Below are positions 34,501 to 44,850 of a stretch of DNA of 64,000 nt, one piece after another (position 1 is the stretch's first letter; each line of letters opens with the position of its first letter). The stretch covers positions 14,750,177 through 14,814,176 of the forward strand of contig NC_092659.1 in NCBI RefSeq assembly GCF_032118995.1, read 5' to 3'. The notes under the pieces were generated by a model that saw only the letters and a list, made by a program, of their open reading frames with translations, was not told where the DNA came from and made no database searches. The position numbers and the translations under genes are program-made. This DNA comes from Asterias amurensis. Taxonomy: Eukaryota > Echinodermata > Asteroidea > Forcipulatida > Asteriidae.

Positions 34501-37500
34501 AAGCAGAAGACGATCAGAGCATACTGATCGAGTTTAAACCAACGTTTTTTTTCCGAACCACCCTAAATACTTATTTGTCAAAAATAAACAAATCTTACTT
34601 GGAAACTCCACCAAATCCACGCTCCACAATAAACGCTGTGATCTTGTCTGTTGTGACGCCATCTGCGTTTGTGACTGGGGTCTGTGCGAAGACTGTGAAA
34701 ACTTCGGCAAATCCACCATTGCTGATCCTGAAAAAAAGAGAGGGGGGAAGTCTGTTGGATAAAGCAATCTCTTAGACAGGACGGGACATAATTCTCGGAA
34801 AAATGGGTCTCAGTATTTCTGTGTTTGCAAGATTCACAAGACCTTTGACCTGTTTACTCACCATAGTTTGCTTCCGTTCAAGATGAAGTGTTTCCCGTCG
34901 TCGCTAAGCACAGCCCTCGTCCTGATAGATGCCGCATCGGACCCGCTAGCCGGCTCCGTCAGACAGAATGCAGCCATCTGCTCACCCTGTGCAAGACTCG
35001 GCAGGTATTTCTTCTTCTGTTCAGGGTTGCCAAACAGTAGGATTCCCTTGAAGCCGATGGATTGATGGGCACCGAGGACAATACCGACAGCAAGATCGTA
35101 TTCACCAACCACCTCTACCATTCTGGCGTACTAAAAACGGAAGATTAGAATAAATTGTTGATTAATAAGAAAGTTTGAAACACAAGATAGTGCCAGACAT
35201 ACGAAGGAATCCTAATTGTTTTGGGGGAATTTGTCCCTATCGGTAGAGTCTTATTAAATAATAATACTTATAATAAAGTATTTCCAAATTGCGCATATCA
35301 CCACGAGGTCCCTAAGAGCTGTGAAGGGAAAATCAGCAGTTGTTCAAAGTAAACAGATATGTTTGTGAATTGTTCTGATATATCAGTTTTTTAACAACCT
35401 CTGGAAGACTGTTCCATTTCTGAACTGCTGCATTTTGGATAGAGCGAGACCCAAACAATTTGGTTTTGATAACTGGGGGAGTCAGAAGGGATTTATGTGA
35501 AGATCGCAAATGTCAAGCTGTTTGGTACTCCTGAACTTTGAAGATTAACAGAGGCAATACCATGGATACACTCATAAGTGAGAACCAAGATGCCCCAAAC
35601 GATTTTTTCTTAAAGACACTGGACACTATTGGTAATTGCCAAAGACCAAGCTTTTCACTTAGTGTATCTCAACATATGCATAAAATAACAAACCTGTGAA
35701 AATTTGAGCTCAATTGGTTGTCGAAGTTGCAAGATATTAATGAAAGAAAAAAACACCGTTGTCACACGTAGTTGTGTGCTTTCAGATGCTTGATTTCGAG
35801 ACCTCAAATTCTAAATCCGAGGTCTCGAAATCAAATTTGTGGAAAATTACTTCTTTCTCGAAAACTACGTCACTTCAGAGGGAGCCGTTTCTCACAATGC
35901 TTTATACTATGAACCTCTCCCCATTACTCGCTACCAAGTAAGGTTTTATGCTAATAATTATTTTGAGTAATTACCAATAGTGTCTACTGCCTTTAAAGAT
36001 AAACACCTCCATTCAAGCACAGGAAAACTCAATGTATACCTGTGTGTTTGTCAGACCAAGTCCACTGTGATCTTGAGGGACCTGTAGACCAAAAGCTCCC
36101 ATCTCTCTCAGACCCTGCATGGTGTGATCTTCAACCTTCTCCAACGAATCATTCTTTCCTGCATCATTCACCTCCTACAATACAAACCACAATAATTAAA
36201 TAATAATTTTATAAATCAGTAAGACTTCTAAAGCCCATTTTCCAACGATACAATCCATTGCTTAAGAGTGCAACAAAATGGACAGTAGTGCTGGGCGAAT
36301 AGTGAATTTTTTTTATTCGAATACCGCTGGCCAACTATCCGAAATTAACCGGATATTCAAATAGTTTTTTCGCCGCTAGAGGGCGCTGTTCGTTTGTGAA
36401 TGAGATCTTATGGGTGGATTGATATTAGTTTTAGACAGTGTCACTCGGTTCATTCATAAAAATGACCGGATCTAATTTAAAGATGGCAATTTGCTTTTTC
36501 TTTTGATCGTGATTGACTCTACGTGAAGGAAAACTTTTGTAATCTTTGACCAAATTACGTCAGAAATGTCATTGTTTTAACTCTTCACGGAGGTGAGCAT
36601 AGTTGAATACTTAATTTATGCTGTTTTATGCTGTCTTAATAGAAGTTTCATAAGGATTCAGACAAAACATTCATATCAGTTGTCGCCCGACGTCCGCGGA
36701 TATTCGGATATTAAAGAATATCCGGTTACTCGGTTGTAATTACAGAATTATCCGGTTTGTAAATAGGTATTCGTGCCCTATGCGGATATCCGGTTAAGAA
36801 AAAAAGGCATTCGCGGTTACGGATAGGAAAACCTATTTGCCATTAACCGGATATTCGAATAATTCGCCCAGGCCTAATGGACAGTTTATAAACGAGAAGA
36901 GAACACATGAGTATTTAATTCAGGATTTAAATTAAGCATGAGAACAAACAAAAAGAAGAAAACTATTTACCTGGAAGAATTTATGAGTTGGTTCAACATA
37001 CATCTGTGTCTCCTCCAGTTGCTCGCTGTTGAGCACTATGGGGAAAAATTTAATAAAATAAAACATGCATCAGTGCAAAAGCATTGTAACCGCACTTCTC
37101 AAAAATGTACACAAATTGAACAATAATTTCTTCAAAAAATAGTTAACGGCCCTATGTTCCGACCCTAGCAGAGTCTTTCTCAAAGGCTATAACAACAAGT
37201 AATCAGCCTCTGCTAGGGTCGAAACACCAGGCCATTAACTATGTTTTTACATTTATACCATAGCTCCTTTTGGTTGGTAAACAGTTTGCAATTCTCAACA
37301 ATAATTTGTTATAGAAGTAGGAGCCAAAGATCTTTCTGGACAACCTACCTTCTGGGAATGGAAAGACTTCTTGGAGGTTGACTTCTCCTTTAAACAGACC
37401 CATGCCAAAGGAATGAGACTCCTGGGATGATAAAACAAATGAAGATTGAATAATACCAACTAAAAGTATCAAGTAATAAACCACACAGGAAATTATTTGA

Positions 37501-40500
37501 ATTACAAAGTCCCATCGCCTTAAAGCCATTGGACCCTTTCCGTACAGAAAAAAAAAAGTTCACAGATTTACAAATAATTTACAGGGTTTACAGAAGGTAA
37601 TGGTGAAAGACTTCTCTTGAAATATTAGTCCATGAAATGCTTTACTTTTTGAGAAAACGGTAAAACAATATAAATTCTCGTTAACGAGAATTACGGATTT
37701 GTTATAAACACATGTCATGACACGGCGAAACGCGCAAAAACAGGAGTGGGTTTTCCCGTTATTTTCTCCCGACTCCGATGTCCGATTGAGTCTAAATTTC
37801 CACAGGATTGTTATTTTATATATAAGTTGTGATACACGAAGTGTGGGACTTGGACAATACTGTTTACCGAAAGTGTATAATGGCTTTAAAGGCAGTGGAC
37901 ACTATTGGTAATTACTAAAAATAATTATTAGCCTAAAACCTTGCTTGGTAACGAGTTATAGGGAGAGGTTGATAGTATAAAACACTGTGAGAAACGGCTC
38001 CCTCTGAAGTGATGTAGTTTTCGAGAAAGAAGTAGTTTTCCACGAATTTGATTTTGAGACCTCAAGAGAGCACAAAATCGGCTGCTAAGCAGCGCTATGA
38101 AATTGGGCCCTGGTCAAAAAAGATGCCAAGGAGTTTAGGCAGGCCTTGAATTAACCCAAGGCAACAACAGCAATGTGCTTCTGCTGTGGTGCCATTTATT
38201 GATTGGTTTATTTCACAAATAAAAGCTCCATAAATTGCAAATTCCTACAATTTTCCTGATAAAGGTGCCCCTTACCAAATGAAAACTGCCGTGCCCCTTC
38301 AAGAGCAAAGTTCAAGATCTGGGCCCAATTTCATAGCGCTGCTTAGCGCCCGATTTTGTGTTTACTGTGTGATTTCCATTTCATAGCGCTGCTAACTGTA
38401 AGCACACGAAAAGCCATGCTAACCTTCCGGTGCTTACCGCATGAAAATAAATGACGTCACAACGCATAACACGCAATATGGCCGCCCAATTTTTCTGCTA
38501 ACCTGTGAAATACGCTAAGGCTTAAGCAATTTTTCTGTTACAGTAAGCACGCAAATTTGCTTACCATTAAGCAGCGCTATGAAATTGGGTCCTGGTTTGG
38601 GCTAATTCCACAGAAGGTTCCACAGTGCAAAACTACACACATATAGCTTCTCATGAATAGTTTTCACAAAGACACTTACCGTAACCACACTTTTGGATTT
38701 CTGTGATGTTGCATTTTGCTTTGGTTCAGCCATACTGGCTTTCCACCGATGTTGGTGTAGACTCCATGTTATCGCACTAGGTCTGCAAAATGAATGAAAG
38801 GTAAAACAATTATAAGAATTGTATTCAAAGAACTAAAAAGGCAAAAGGCACACATGATATGTGGTTCTTCGAAAAACGTATGAAAATTTGTCTACAACAT
38901 CTGACGAACAATCGAACATGCAATCATGTCATATAGTCTGTTGACAAACTTCTCAAGCTACATTTTGTATTTTATCACACTGTTTTTCTGATTTCTTTAA
39001 AAGACCCCAAAATCAGAAATCAGTAAGTAGGTATAATTTCATGTCTGGAAAAGACAACATTATGATGATACAACCCTGTTCAAATAAGTTTATATATAAA
39101 TACTGTACTTTAAAAGTGTCAATTTCAAATAAAATATTAAGAAAATGGAAAAATAATGGGTTTCATATTGGCCGTGCAATAGGCCCCCTTGCACAATGCC
39201 CAGGGCACATGCGCGCGTGTCTTTTGTCTGTTGTTTTGTGTGTCAAAACAAAAGGAATGGACTCCCTCAAAAATGCAGAAATGGTAGGCGTCAACACATG
39301 TACATTGTACCATTTTTTTAGCATGTTTTGACACCCACGGGGCGCGTGCAAGTGCGCTGCGCTTTGTGCAATGGGTCTATATAGGTTAATATCGCACTAC
39401 TCTTGATGCTATGTATATACAGAAATCGAGAACTCAACTTTGCTGGCACAAAACATGTATAATTTATCATGGTCATTATAGTGCATGTTATTAATAGATT
39501 GATCTTTGACCAATATTAACCTGTAAATGTTTTTTGTTTGGCTAAAAATAGAGGGAGATATTATCAATGATCTATGCAATTTTTAAGATAATACACGCAA
39601 GATAAAATGTTAAAAAACAAACAAGAGTATATTTAGTGTTCACGTCTTTTGTATGCAAAATGATTTTACACTTTTACACTAGTGTTTAGTCTCATAAAAG
39701 AAGCCCACCCACATTGAATTCATCTGTCTAAAGAAATTGCAAAAAAATATTGTTCTGAAATTAAGGCCAAAACTTAGGCCAACTTTATAACTGAGTGCAT
39801 GTTCCAAAAGTATGGACAGACAGATACGTGTTGTGTAGGTTTGGTGTAGGTTTGTGACCAGTCTGTAACCAGTTTTAATGGGTCCATTTTTTAAATAAGG
39901 TCCTAATTCTGTTAAAAAAATTAAAAAAAGAAACTTGTTTAACGTCCTTGCCTATTTCCTTTTTAGAGACCGCCTCCTTTTTATTTTTATTTTTTTTAAT
40001 GAAAAAAGGGTTATTTTAAACGATCTCAGCTTTAACAATCTGAATGTCTTGTCCAAAATGTTTCACATCTGTGTTTGAGCAGTAGAAAAAAAACAATGGA
40101 TACTCGACATTTTAAAAAGAATGGTGGCCATCTTGAAATAAAAAAATATAAAGCCCCTCACCCTTTCTTGTTTTTGAGAACCCCGGTCGCTAACCTTTCT
40201 TTACTCAGCCTTCCGTTGGTTTCTTGGAAGTATGCAAACATTTATTAGAACTGGATGACATTTCAACTCTCACACACAATTTGCCCCCTTTTTGTAAGGA
40301 GTGTGACATGACTGGGGAGTACGGTGTCCTAGTGAAGCCAGTGTGTCTGCAGTGACTCCAATCCAATTCTAATGTGAAACCATGGAGCAGTAATCTAGTT
40401 TATTGCTCCACCGTAAAACCCTGTATACAGCTCTATAGCCAGCAACTGTCTTTATTTATTATTCAAAATTGATGTATTTTTGTAAAACACTTTTATGCTA

Positions 40501-42812
40501 TCAATTCCACATGAAGCAATGGACCCTTCCCATGAAATATGTTAATTACATTCACGCATGCATACAGACCCTGTTGGTTGGCAAAAACGCGATAGAGTTG
40601 TGCACTGAGCAGACGCGCAATCGCGTCTGCATCACGCAGCCATTAGTCGTGTACAAAACAGCGCGATGTTCCTTCATTTTGCAAACCAAAACTATAGTGC
40701 GCACGCGCTATGTGCAGGTTACATATTTCATGGGAAGGGTCTATTGTCTTATGCGATGAATTCCAAATGAACAATAAATATTTAAACAAACTTGTTCGAA
40801 ATTTTCTTTGCTGTCAACTCTCAGCAATTTTTGTTTTATTGCGTCTTTTTATGTTTGTTAAAAGTTCAGGAATAACTGAATAACTGAATACCTCTTTGTT
40901 GAGTAAAGTTTTAACAGGATATTTATTTTTAATTTTAATTTTTCAAATATTTGAACGGCATCGATAAAACCGTGCATGATGAGTCACCCCCCCGCGCGTG
41001 CCCACTTGGTTCTTCACTCAACCATGTTGTCGTATGTCGTATGGATATAATACAGAAAAAAAAAACTTTTTTGAGACCTGATAAAAATTGTGTACACTTG
41101 TGCCCACCAAATTGAAAAACACAATTGAATACCAACCACCCTCGTGTGCTAATACCCAAATTTTGAACCGCCGCTATTGACCGGAAAGTCACAAAAAATG
41201 TAAAAATATGCCATGATGTTTCAGTGAAACACCACAAACGGTATATATGAAAATGTGTATATTCACAATTATTGTCTCCAATGATTCAACTTTACACGAA
41301 GGCAACGGTGCAGAGCGACGATACCGCACGTTCTGTACAAAGAGATCCTATCCTGCTCGTTAATCGGCCAACCAGCTGGAGGTTTCCTATCTTTTTCCAC
41401 TAGTCAGACAGGGGCATTGTCAGGGTATTCTTTTATTACTCTGCGGTTTTGGGGGTCGTTCGAGCTCCTTCTCTTCCTTCCTCCATGGTTAAAGTTACAA
41501 AAGAAGTTTAAATGGTAAGACAAGTAAAACTTAAAAGAGTCTTACCACTGAACTGACTCAGTGGCTGTACTGACTGAGTTGAGAATGAACAACAATTCAG
41601 TAGAGCTGCTTAAGCACAAAATTTTGCTTAAAAGCAAACAAATCCTTGCCTAGTAAAATCAGACCGGCCAAGACTCCACTCAATTGTTATGCTAAGTAAA
41701 CAACAGCTTATAAGCAAATTTTTTGCTAAAGCAGCTCCATATATTATTTAAAATTGGCCCCTGGCCCAGATGCGCTCACTCAACTCAATCGAACTTAAAG
41801 GAACACGTTGCCTTGGATCGGACGAGTTGGTCAAAACAAAAGCGTTTGTAACCGTTTTTTATAAAATGCATATGGTTGGAAAGATGTTGTAAAAGTAGAA
41901 TACAATGATCCACACAAGTTTGCCTCAAAATTGCGTGGTTTTCCTTCTACTGTGCGAACTAACACGGTCGGCCATTTATGGGAGTCAAAATTTTGACCCC
42001 CATAAATGGCCGACGTGTTAGTTGACGAGGTAAGAGGAAAACCACGCAATTTTGAGGCATGTTTGTGTGGATCATTGTATTCTACTTTTACAACATCTTT
42101 CTACCCATATGCATTTTATAAAAAACGGTTACAAATGCTTTTCAAAAACCAACTCGACCGATCCAAGGCAATGTGTTCCTTTAAGTTTAGCATATTTTAT
42201 AATTTCTCTTATTTAAAGTCTTGTTTATTAACCATAAGGTTTTTTCGCGAATAGCAAAATATCAAGAGAGGGTGCTATTGAACCGAGTTGTAGAAACCGC
42301 ATAGAAATCGCCCCATATTCCTTCCCACAACGCATTGCGGTTCTGAATCGCGATAAACCTTTTTGACTGTACTGACTGAGTTGAGAATGTACAACAATTC
42401 AGTCACAACGAACATGCGAGAACTTCAGATGCGCTCACTCAATCAATCAAATCTAAGTTTAGCATATATTTTTATAATTTCTCTTATTTAAAGTCTTGCT
42501 TAAAACCATGATCAATCGTGCATATATAACCTTGGCCTAAAAAGTCCTTGCATGCTCTGTGTCCTTATTCTATGACTTATGAGTCTGCTTGCTCTATACC
42601 TAGCCTACCAACTAAACACGTAATTTTATTAGAAACCCTTTTTATTATCCCCATCCATGCGCTCATGCACACGAACATGACGAACGGGACGGGCTACAAA
42701 ATCCAAATAAATCTCTGCTTAAAATCTTATCATATTACCTGACTGCCGAAGATCGCAGAGACCCACTCACACCCTTACAGAACAAGGGAATTAATTTTGA
42801 AGTTCGGAGCAT
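28378..42812 (-). CDS. ACADVL: Very long-chain acyl-CoA dehydrogenase, mitochondrial (complete, 14 coding exons)
   Basis: Catalyses the first, FAD-dependent step of beta-oxidation of long-chain acyl-CoAs at the mitochondrial inner membrane. Coding exons, 5' to 3': 42812-42739, 38782-38680, 37421-37349, 37035-36971, 36174-36040, 35130-34862, 34727-34599, 33782-33688, 32768-32665, 32025-31834, 31021-30959, 30439-30338, 29846-29530, 28591-28378. All borders are GT-AG and the sum is 1,935 nt (644 residues plus TAA); human VLCAD has 655. The N-terminus [14 protein letters not shown] is basic and lacks acids, as expected of a targeting peptide. Residues 203-217 ([15 protein letters not shown]) are the family signature. 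The catalytic glutamate is E452 in IFEGTND. The C-terminal VLCAD-type extension ends HPLGF. The motifs [10 protein letters not shown] and [15 protein letters not shown] favour ACADVL over ACAD9. No defects seen; introns are full of MITEs. Confidence 0.97.
28592..29529. other. ACADVL intron 13
   Basis: AT-rich intron with a short ATAATAATAATA run near 29338. No other gene recognised; open frames here have no support. Confidence 0.7.
29530..29846 (-). CDS. ACADVL: ACADVL coding exon 13
   Basis: 105 codons plus two bases, from [18 protein letters not shown] to [12 protein letters not shown]. Covers most of the membrane-binding C-terminal extension. Donor CTCTCAAG|GTATGT. Confidence 0.95.
29939..30215. 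mobile_element. TTAA MITE, family D (AGCCATTATACACTTTCGGT) copy 1, truncated
   Basis: Begins TTAAAGCCATTATACACTTT and follows the interior of the complete copy at 37520-37889 until CTGACCGATT. The right end is missing. It lies in ACADVL intron 12. Confidence 0.8.
30338..30439 (-). CDS. ACADVL: ACADVL coding exon 12 (catalytic glutamate)
   Basis: 34 codons, [20 protein letters not shown] through LFVSLTGLM. Contains the catalytic base glutamate in IFEGTND (residue 452 of the assembled protein). Confidence 0.96.
30462..30622 (-). mobile_element. Family A MITE fragment in ACADVL intron 11
   Basis: 3' half of a minus-oriented copy (TGGAAAATTACTTCTTTCTC.. ACTGCCTTTAA); the other half is absent. 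Confidence 0.8.
30959..31021 (-). CDS. ACADVL: ACADVL coding exon 11
   Basis: 21 codons, [20 protein letters not shown] plus K. Carries the second acyl-CoA dehydrogenase signature around Q-V-C-G-G-M-G-Y. Confidence 0.96.
31337..31690. mobile_element. MITE with AAGCCTGGGC ends, copy 2
   Basis: TAAGCCTGGGCAACTAGTTC to ACTAGTTGCCCAGGCCTAA, partner of 3309-3668. Lies in ACADVL intron 10. Confidence 0.75.
31834..32025 (-). CDS. ACADVL: ACADVL coding exon 10
   Basis: 64 codons from [20 protein letters not shown] to [13 protein letters not shown]. The R-T-Q-F-G segment is the FAD-contacting motif of the C-terminal helical domain in this family. Confidence 0.97.
32395..32515 (-). mobile_element. 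tRNA-derived SINE head, family M, in ACADVL intron 9
   Basis: Minus-strand tRNA-like head and start of the body (CAATATCTTTGTTCGGGGG), truncated afterwards. Confidence 0.8.
32665..32768 (-). CDS. ACADVL: ACADVL coding exon 9
   Basis: Encodes [20 protein letters not shown] then [15 protein letters not shown], diagnostic of VLCAD rather than ACAD9. Donor AAAGCT|GTAAGT. Confidence 0.97.
33010..33240 (-). mobile_element. tRNA-derived SINE, family M, in ACADVL intron 8
   Basis: Minus-strand head plus body (GCCAGGGATCACACTCAAG, GGATCACCTTAGGGGGATTC), followed by a TTTA microsatellite at 33235-33262. Confidence 0.75.
33688..33782 (-). CDS. ACADVL: ACADVL coding exon 8
   Basis: Encodes [20 protein letters not shown] then [12 protein letters not shown] in the middle beta domain. 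Acceptor CTGTTGCAG. Confidence 0.97.
33783..34598. other. ACADVL intron 7
   Basis: Includes a repeat tail near 34345-34560 with a foldback at about 34447-34545 (CAGTATGCTCTGATCATCTT / AGACGATCAGAGCATACTG). The same TGCATGGTG..GGTTTGC.GTAACAC repeat family recurs at 46170-46480 and 59447-59790. Confidence 0.6.
34599..34727 (-). CDS. ACADVL: ACADVL coding exon 7
   Basis: Encodes [18 protein letters not shown] through [15 protein letters not shown], the W-I-S-N flavin-facing loop and following strands. The first base completes the tryptophan codon. Confidence 0.97.
34862..35130 (-). CDS. ACADVL: ACADVL coding exon 6 (family signature)
   Basis: 89 codons plus two bases. Contains [16 protein letters not shown] and the signature [17 protein letters not shown] (residues 203-219), ending NGSKL-W. 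Confidence 0.98.
35610..35996 (-). mobile_element. TTAA-flanked MITE, family A copy 7 in ACADVL intron 5
   Basis: Complete minus-oriented copy with TTAA at 35610-35613 and 35993-35996. Confidence 0.9.
36040..36174 (-). CDS. ACADVL: ACADVL coding exon 5
   Basis: 45 codons from [19 protein letters not shown] to [20 protein letters not shown], in the N-terminal helical domain. Confidence 0.97.
36285..36876. mobile_element. About 590-bp element with CTGGGCGAATAGTG / ATAATTCGCCCAGG ends
   Basis: Imperfect inverted ends enclose many GGATATTCG/CGAATATCC words. It fills most of ACADVL intron 4. No coding frame. Confidence 0.5.
36971..37035 (-). CDS. ACADVL: ACADVL coding exon 4
   Basis: Encodes [20 protein letters not shown] then FQ, matching the start of the acyl-CoA dehydrogenase fold. 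Confidence 0.96.
37349..37421 (-). CDS. ACADVL: ACADVL coding exon 3
   Basis: Encodes [20 protein letters not shown] then PFPE, the conserved start of mature VLCAD. Confidence 0.96.
37520..37889. mobile_element. TTAA MITE, family D copy 2 (complete)
   Basis: TTAAAGCCATTGGACCCTTT to ACCGAAAGTGTATAATGGCTTTAA. Its right TTAA doubles as the left TTAA of the next family A copy. Confidence 0.85.
37886..38065 (+). mobile_element. Family A MITE copy 8, truncated, in ACADVL intron 2
   Basis: Starts in the TTAA that ends the family D element and stops at GAGACCTCA, where a GGGCCC-type MITE end (to 38111) takes over. Confidence 0.85.
38321..38592. mobile_element. GGGCCCAATTTCATAGCGCTG MITE (subfamily J) copy 2
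   Basis: GGGCCCAATTTCATAGCGCT to AGCGCTATGAAATTGGGTCC, close to the right-arm copy at 19430-19711. Confidence 0.8.
38680..38782 (-). CDS. ACADVL: ACADVL coding exon 2
   Basis: 34 codons plus one base linking the presequence to the mature enzyme: [20 protein letters not shown] then [14 protein letters not shown]. An internal ATG could be mistaken for the start, but the frame stays open to the acceptor at 38783 and joins exon 1 in phase. Confidence 0.9.
40519..40746. mobile_element. MITE with CAATGGACCCTTCCCATGAA ends
   Basis: Left CAATGGACCCTTCCCATGAA and right TTCATGGGAAGGGTCTATTG are inverted repeats of about 28 bp. The interior is CpG-rich (GACGCGCAATCGCGTC). Non-coding. Confidence 0.75.
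41600..41762. mobile_element. Degenerate AGAGCTGCTTAAGCACAAAA MITE
   Basis: AGAGCTGCTTAAGCACAAAA to GCAGCTCCATATATTATTTA..TTGGCCCCTGG, related to 27955-28196. It is inserted in the left copy of the local duplication only. Confidence 0.55.
41795..42184. mobile_element. TTAA-flanked hairpin MITE, family C (AGGAACACGTTGCCTTGGAT) copy 1
   Basis: A 390-bp near-perfect foldback. Both halves contain ATACAATGATCCACACAA, GCGTGGTTTTCC and GGCCATTTATGGG in inverse orientation, closing at TTTTGACCCCCATAAATGG. TTAA flanks at 41795 and 42181. Confidence 0.9.
42739..42812 (-). CDS. ACADVL: ACADVL coding exon 1 (start codon and targeting peptide)
   Basis: ATG at 42812-42810 opens [18 protein letters not shown] then LRSSAV. 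The split codon AG|A across donor CAG|GTAATA and the exon 2 acceptor joins in phase. The Arg/Lys/Ser content without acidic residues fits a mitochondrial presequence. The start is inferred from phase and composition, not from a transcript. Confidence 0.85.
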
Positions 42813-43322
42813 TTTGATGGTAAAAATGTACCGTTTGACTACTTTTTTTATAACTTGAAGTTGAGAAATATACCGGTCGTATGTGTGTGTGTACTTTTGG
42901 TTACGTAGCCGGTGTGTTATTCATTGGCGGTCACGGGGTCAACCGATTATGACGTAACACCTTCACAATTTTCTTTAGAATTTTGTTCCTTTTGCCGTTA
43001 AAAAAATCCGTCAAATATACTCGCGAATATTTTTGTTTCTATATGTTAAATGATACAAAGAATTCTTTAAAAAACCCAATGATAAATAGTTTTTACAATT
43101 TTTGACTTTGTTTTGAAATCTTGTGCGACGCGAGAATTGCCGCGAGAAATGAATGCGGAAGTGTGGCGGTATTTGTGAAGGGTTTTTAATAACAACAGGA
43201 AGTTGTGATGTGTGAGACGTTGTGAGCTGTCAGTAGGTTGTTCAAGAGGTGCAGAACTTTGCTGTTGTTTTGTAATGAAAGGTCACTATAGAATGTTTCT
43301 GAAAACAAAGTAAAGGAGTCAG
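42813..43322. promoter_or_regulatory. Divergent promoter region between ACADVL and the SHIP gene
   Basis: ACADVL starts leftward at 42812, and the likely first SHIP exon ends rightward at 43322. Between them lie an ETS-type site GCGGAAGTG (43155-43163), a second ACAGGAAGTTG (about 43195-43205) and local CpGs (GTGCGACGCGAG, CCGCGAG). No TATA box stands out. ETS/GABP motifs are common in bidirectional promoters and at mitochondrial genes; shared control is inferred. Confidence 0.5.
43150..43322 (+). other. Probable non-coding first exon (5' UTR) of the SHIP gene
   Basis: A strong donor, GAGTCAG|GTAAGC at 43322/43323, with no long frame upstream. The first coding exon has an acceptor only 19 nt before its ATG, which calls for an upstream 5' UTR exon. 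The left limit is a guess. Confidence 0.4.
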
Positions 43323-43702
43323 GTAAGCTTTAGTTGGGATTTAAAGCCATTGTCAATGTAATGCAGGATTCTTGTTACTTTTCCGGGCCCGACTGCGACT
43401 GTGTGTGCGGTCTCAAAATTGTGAAGACTGTCTCAGTCAGTCATTGACGGTATGTACTTACTGATGATTGATTGTTAACAAGCAGACAAGTAAGACCTCA
43501 ATGGTAAGACAAGTGTGGAAGCATTTGAAATCACTTTCAATGGTTGTCAGTTTTCTTGGCTGACATTGTGTTGTGTTTATTTTGACAAAAATGGCAGAAT
43601 ATTTGGATATTTTTTTTGCAGTTGTCAAAAATGTATACAAATTTATTTGTGTGTTTTGTTTACTAGATTGGATTGGAAATAAAGTAAATTTAAATGAATT
43701 GA

Positions 43703-43861
43703 ATAGACCTTATGTATTGACGTCATCCAGCCCCCATCTTTGAGGTCAAACGGTGACGAAACAATCGAAACGCACATGATATATTGGCCAATGAACAACC
43801 TCCTTTTGACCTCAATGCGGGGGCGCCGTACTGAAATGACGTCATGTGCATAAGGTCTATT
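43703..43861. mobile_element. MITE with ATAGACCTTATG ends
   Basis: ATAGACCTTATGTATTGACGTCA to TGACGTCATGTGCATAAGGTCTAT, with TTGAGGTCAAA/TTTGACCTCAA inside. About 159 bp in SHIP intron 1. Confidence 0.75.
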
Positions 43862-43895
43862 GAAATGTGTTGCCCAATCTCACTCTCACAGGCTA

Positions 43896-44033
43896 GTTGC
43901 GATAACGTAGCCCTCCTGCCGACGGCGTAGCCGGAGGGTTACAAAGCTTAATGCAATGTGTGCAGGGCGAAATGGTCAGCTTCGTAACCCTCCGGCTACG
44001 CCGTCGGCAGGAGGGTTACGTTATCGCAACTAT
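43896..44033. mobile_element. Perfect-arm hairpin element (about 48-bp arms)
   Basis: TAGTTGCGATAACGTAGCCC.. at left pairs with ..GGGTTACGTTATCGCAACTA at right. The arms are almost identical, including CTCCTGCCGACGGCGTAGCC. The loop is about 40 bp. The near-identity suggests a recent or actively homogenised foldback. Confidence 0.8.
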
Positions 44034-44257
44034 CTCACAGGCCAGCTCAGGTCAGAGCTGACTGGGAGTTGTTCTGCTGTGTTCAGTCTACAGACCAAAG
44101 TTGCTGAGTGTGTCTGGTCGTGGTCTCGCAAGTGCCACACGTACACAAACTAAAAGTACAAGTGTGGCTAGATTATAATGTCCGTACCTAAATATCAAGC
44201 TTGTGTACAATATTTAAATAAATATAAATGATTTAGGATTGAACAAAGAAAAATTGA

Positions 44258-44495
44258 CTAGAGCGGGATTTGAACCAACGACCTCCGGTTTAACGTGCCG
44301 GCGCTCTACCAACTGAGCTATCTAGCCCTATGTTGGTGGTCTCCCAATTTTGTCAATATCTTTGTTCGGGGGTGCCTGTCAGAAGCCATTAAACCGCAAA
44401 CTGCCGTGTAGCCAGGGATCACACACGGGTAACGATACAACCTGGGAAGCGGCAGACAGGGGATCACCGTAAGGGGATGCGACTTTTTATATCAG
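44258..44495 (-). mobile_element. tRNA-derived SINE, family M, in SHIP intron 1
   Basis: Complete minus-oriented copy: head GGGCTAGATAGCTCAGTTGG and body to GGGGATGCGACTTTTTAT. Confidence 0.85.
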
Positions 44496-44680
44496 ATATC
44501 AAATAATAAACCACAATTATTTGATACATATATATATTATTATTTGATACATACATATATATATATTTTTTTTACATCTGTGCTAAACTTCCATACAAAA
44601 TTAATAAAAGATTTGAATTGCAGATCCTTTTTTGGATTTAATTTAACTTGTGTAAAAAGCTTTATTTTTATGAATGTATT

Positions 44681-44850
44681 GAGACACTTGACACCTTTGG
44701 TTATTGTTGAAGACCAGTCTTCTCTCTTGGTGTAACTCAACATATGCACCAAAATAACAAACCCGTGAAAATGTGAAAATATCAAAAACTATGTTACTTC
44801 AGAGGGAGCCTTTTCTCACAATATTTTAAAATGCTATCTACAGCTCTCCA
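44681..44850 (-). mobile_element. Family A MITE fragment, degenerate
   Basis: GACACTTGACACCTTTGGTTATTG and ACTTCAGAGGGAGCCTTTTCTCACAAT match parts of family A with internal loss. Confidence 0.55.

Larger units (their letters stand above)
38783..42738. other. ACADVL intron 1
   Basis: The largest ACADVL intron, about 4 kb. Besides the MITEs listed separately it contains a local duplication: sequence at 41562-41794 recurs at 42365-42460 (TGTACTGACTGAGTTGAGAA, AGATGCGCTCACTCAA). No exon recognised inside. Confidence 0.7.

Noticed and set aside
38680..38739. ATG in ACADVL exon 2 as the translation start
   Set aside because: The frame is open upstream to a good acceptor and joins in phase to a presequence-encoding exon at 42739-42812.
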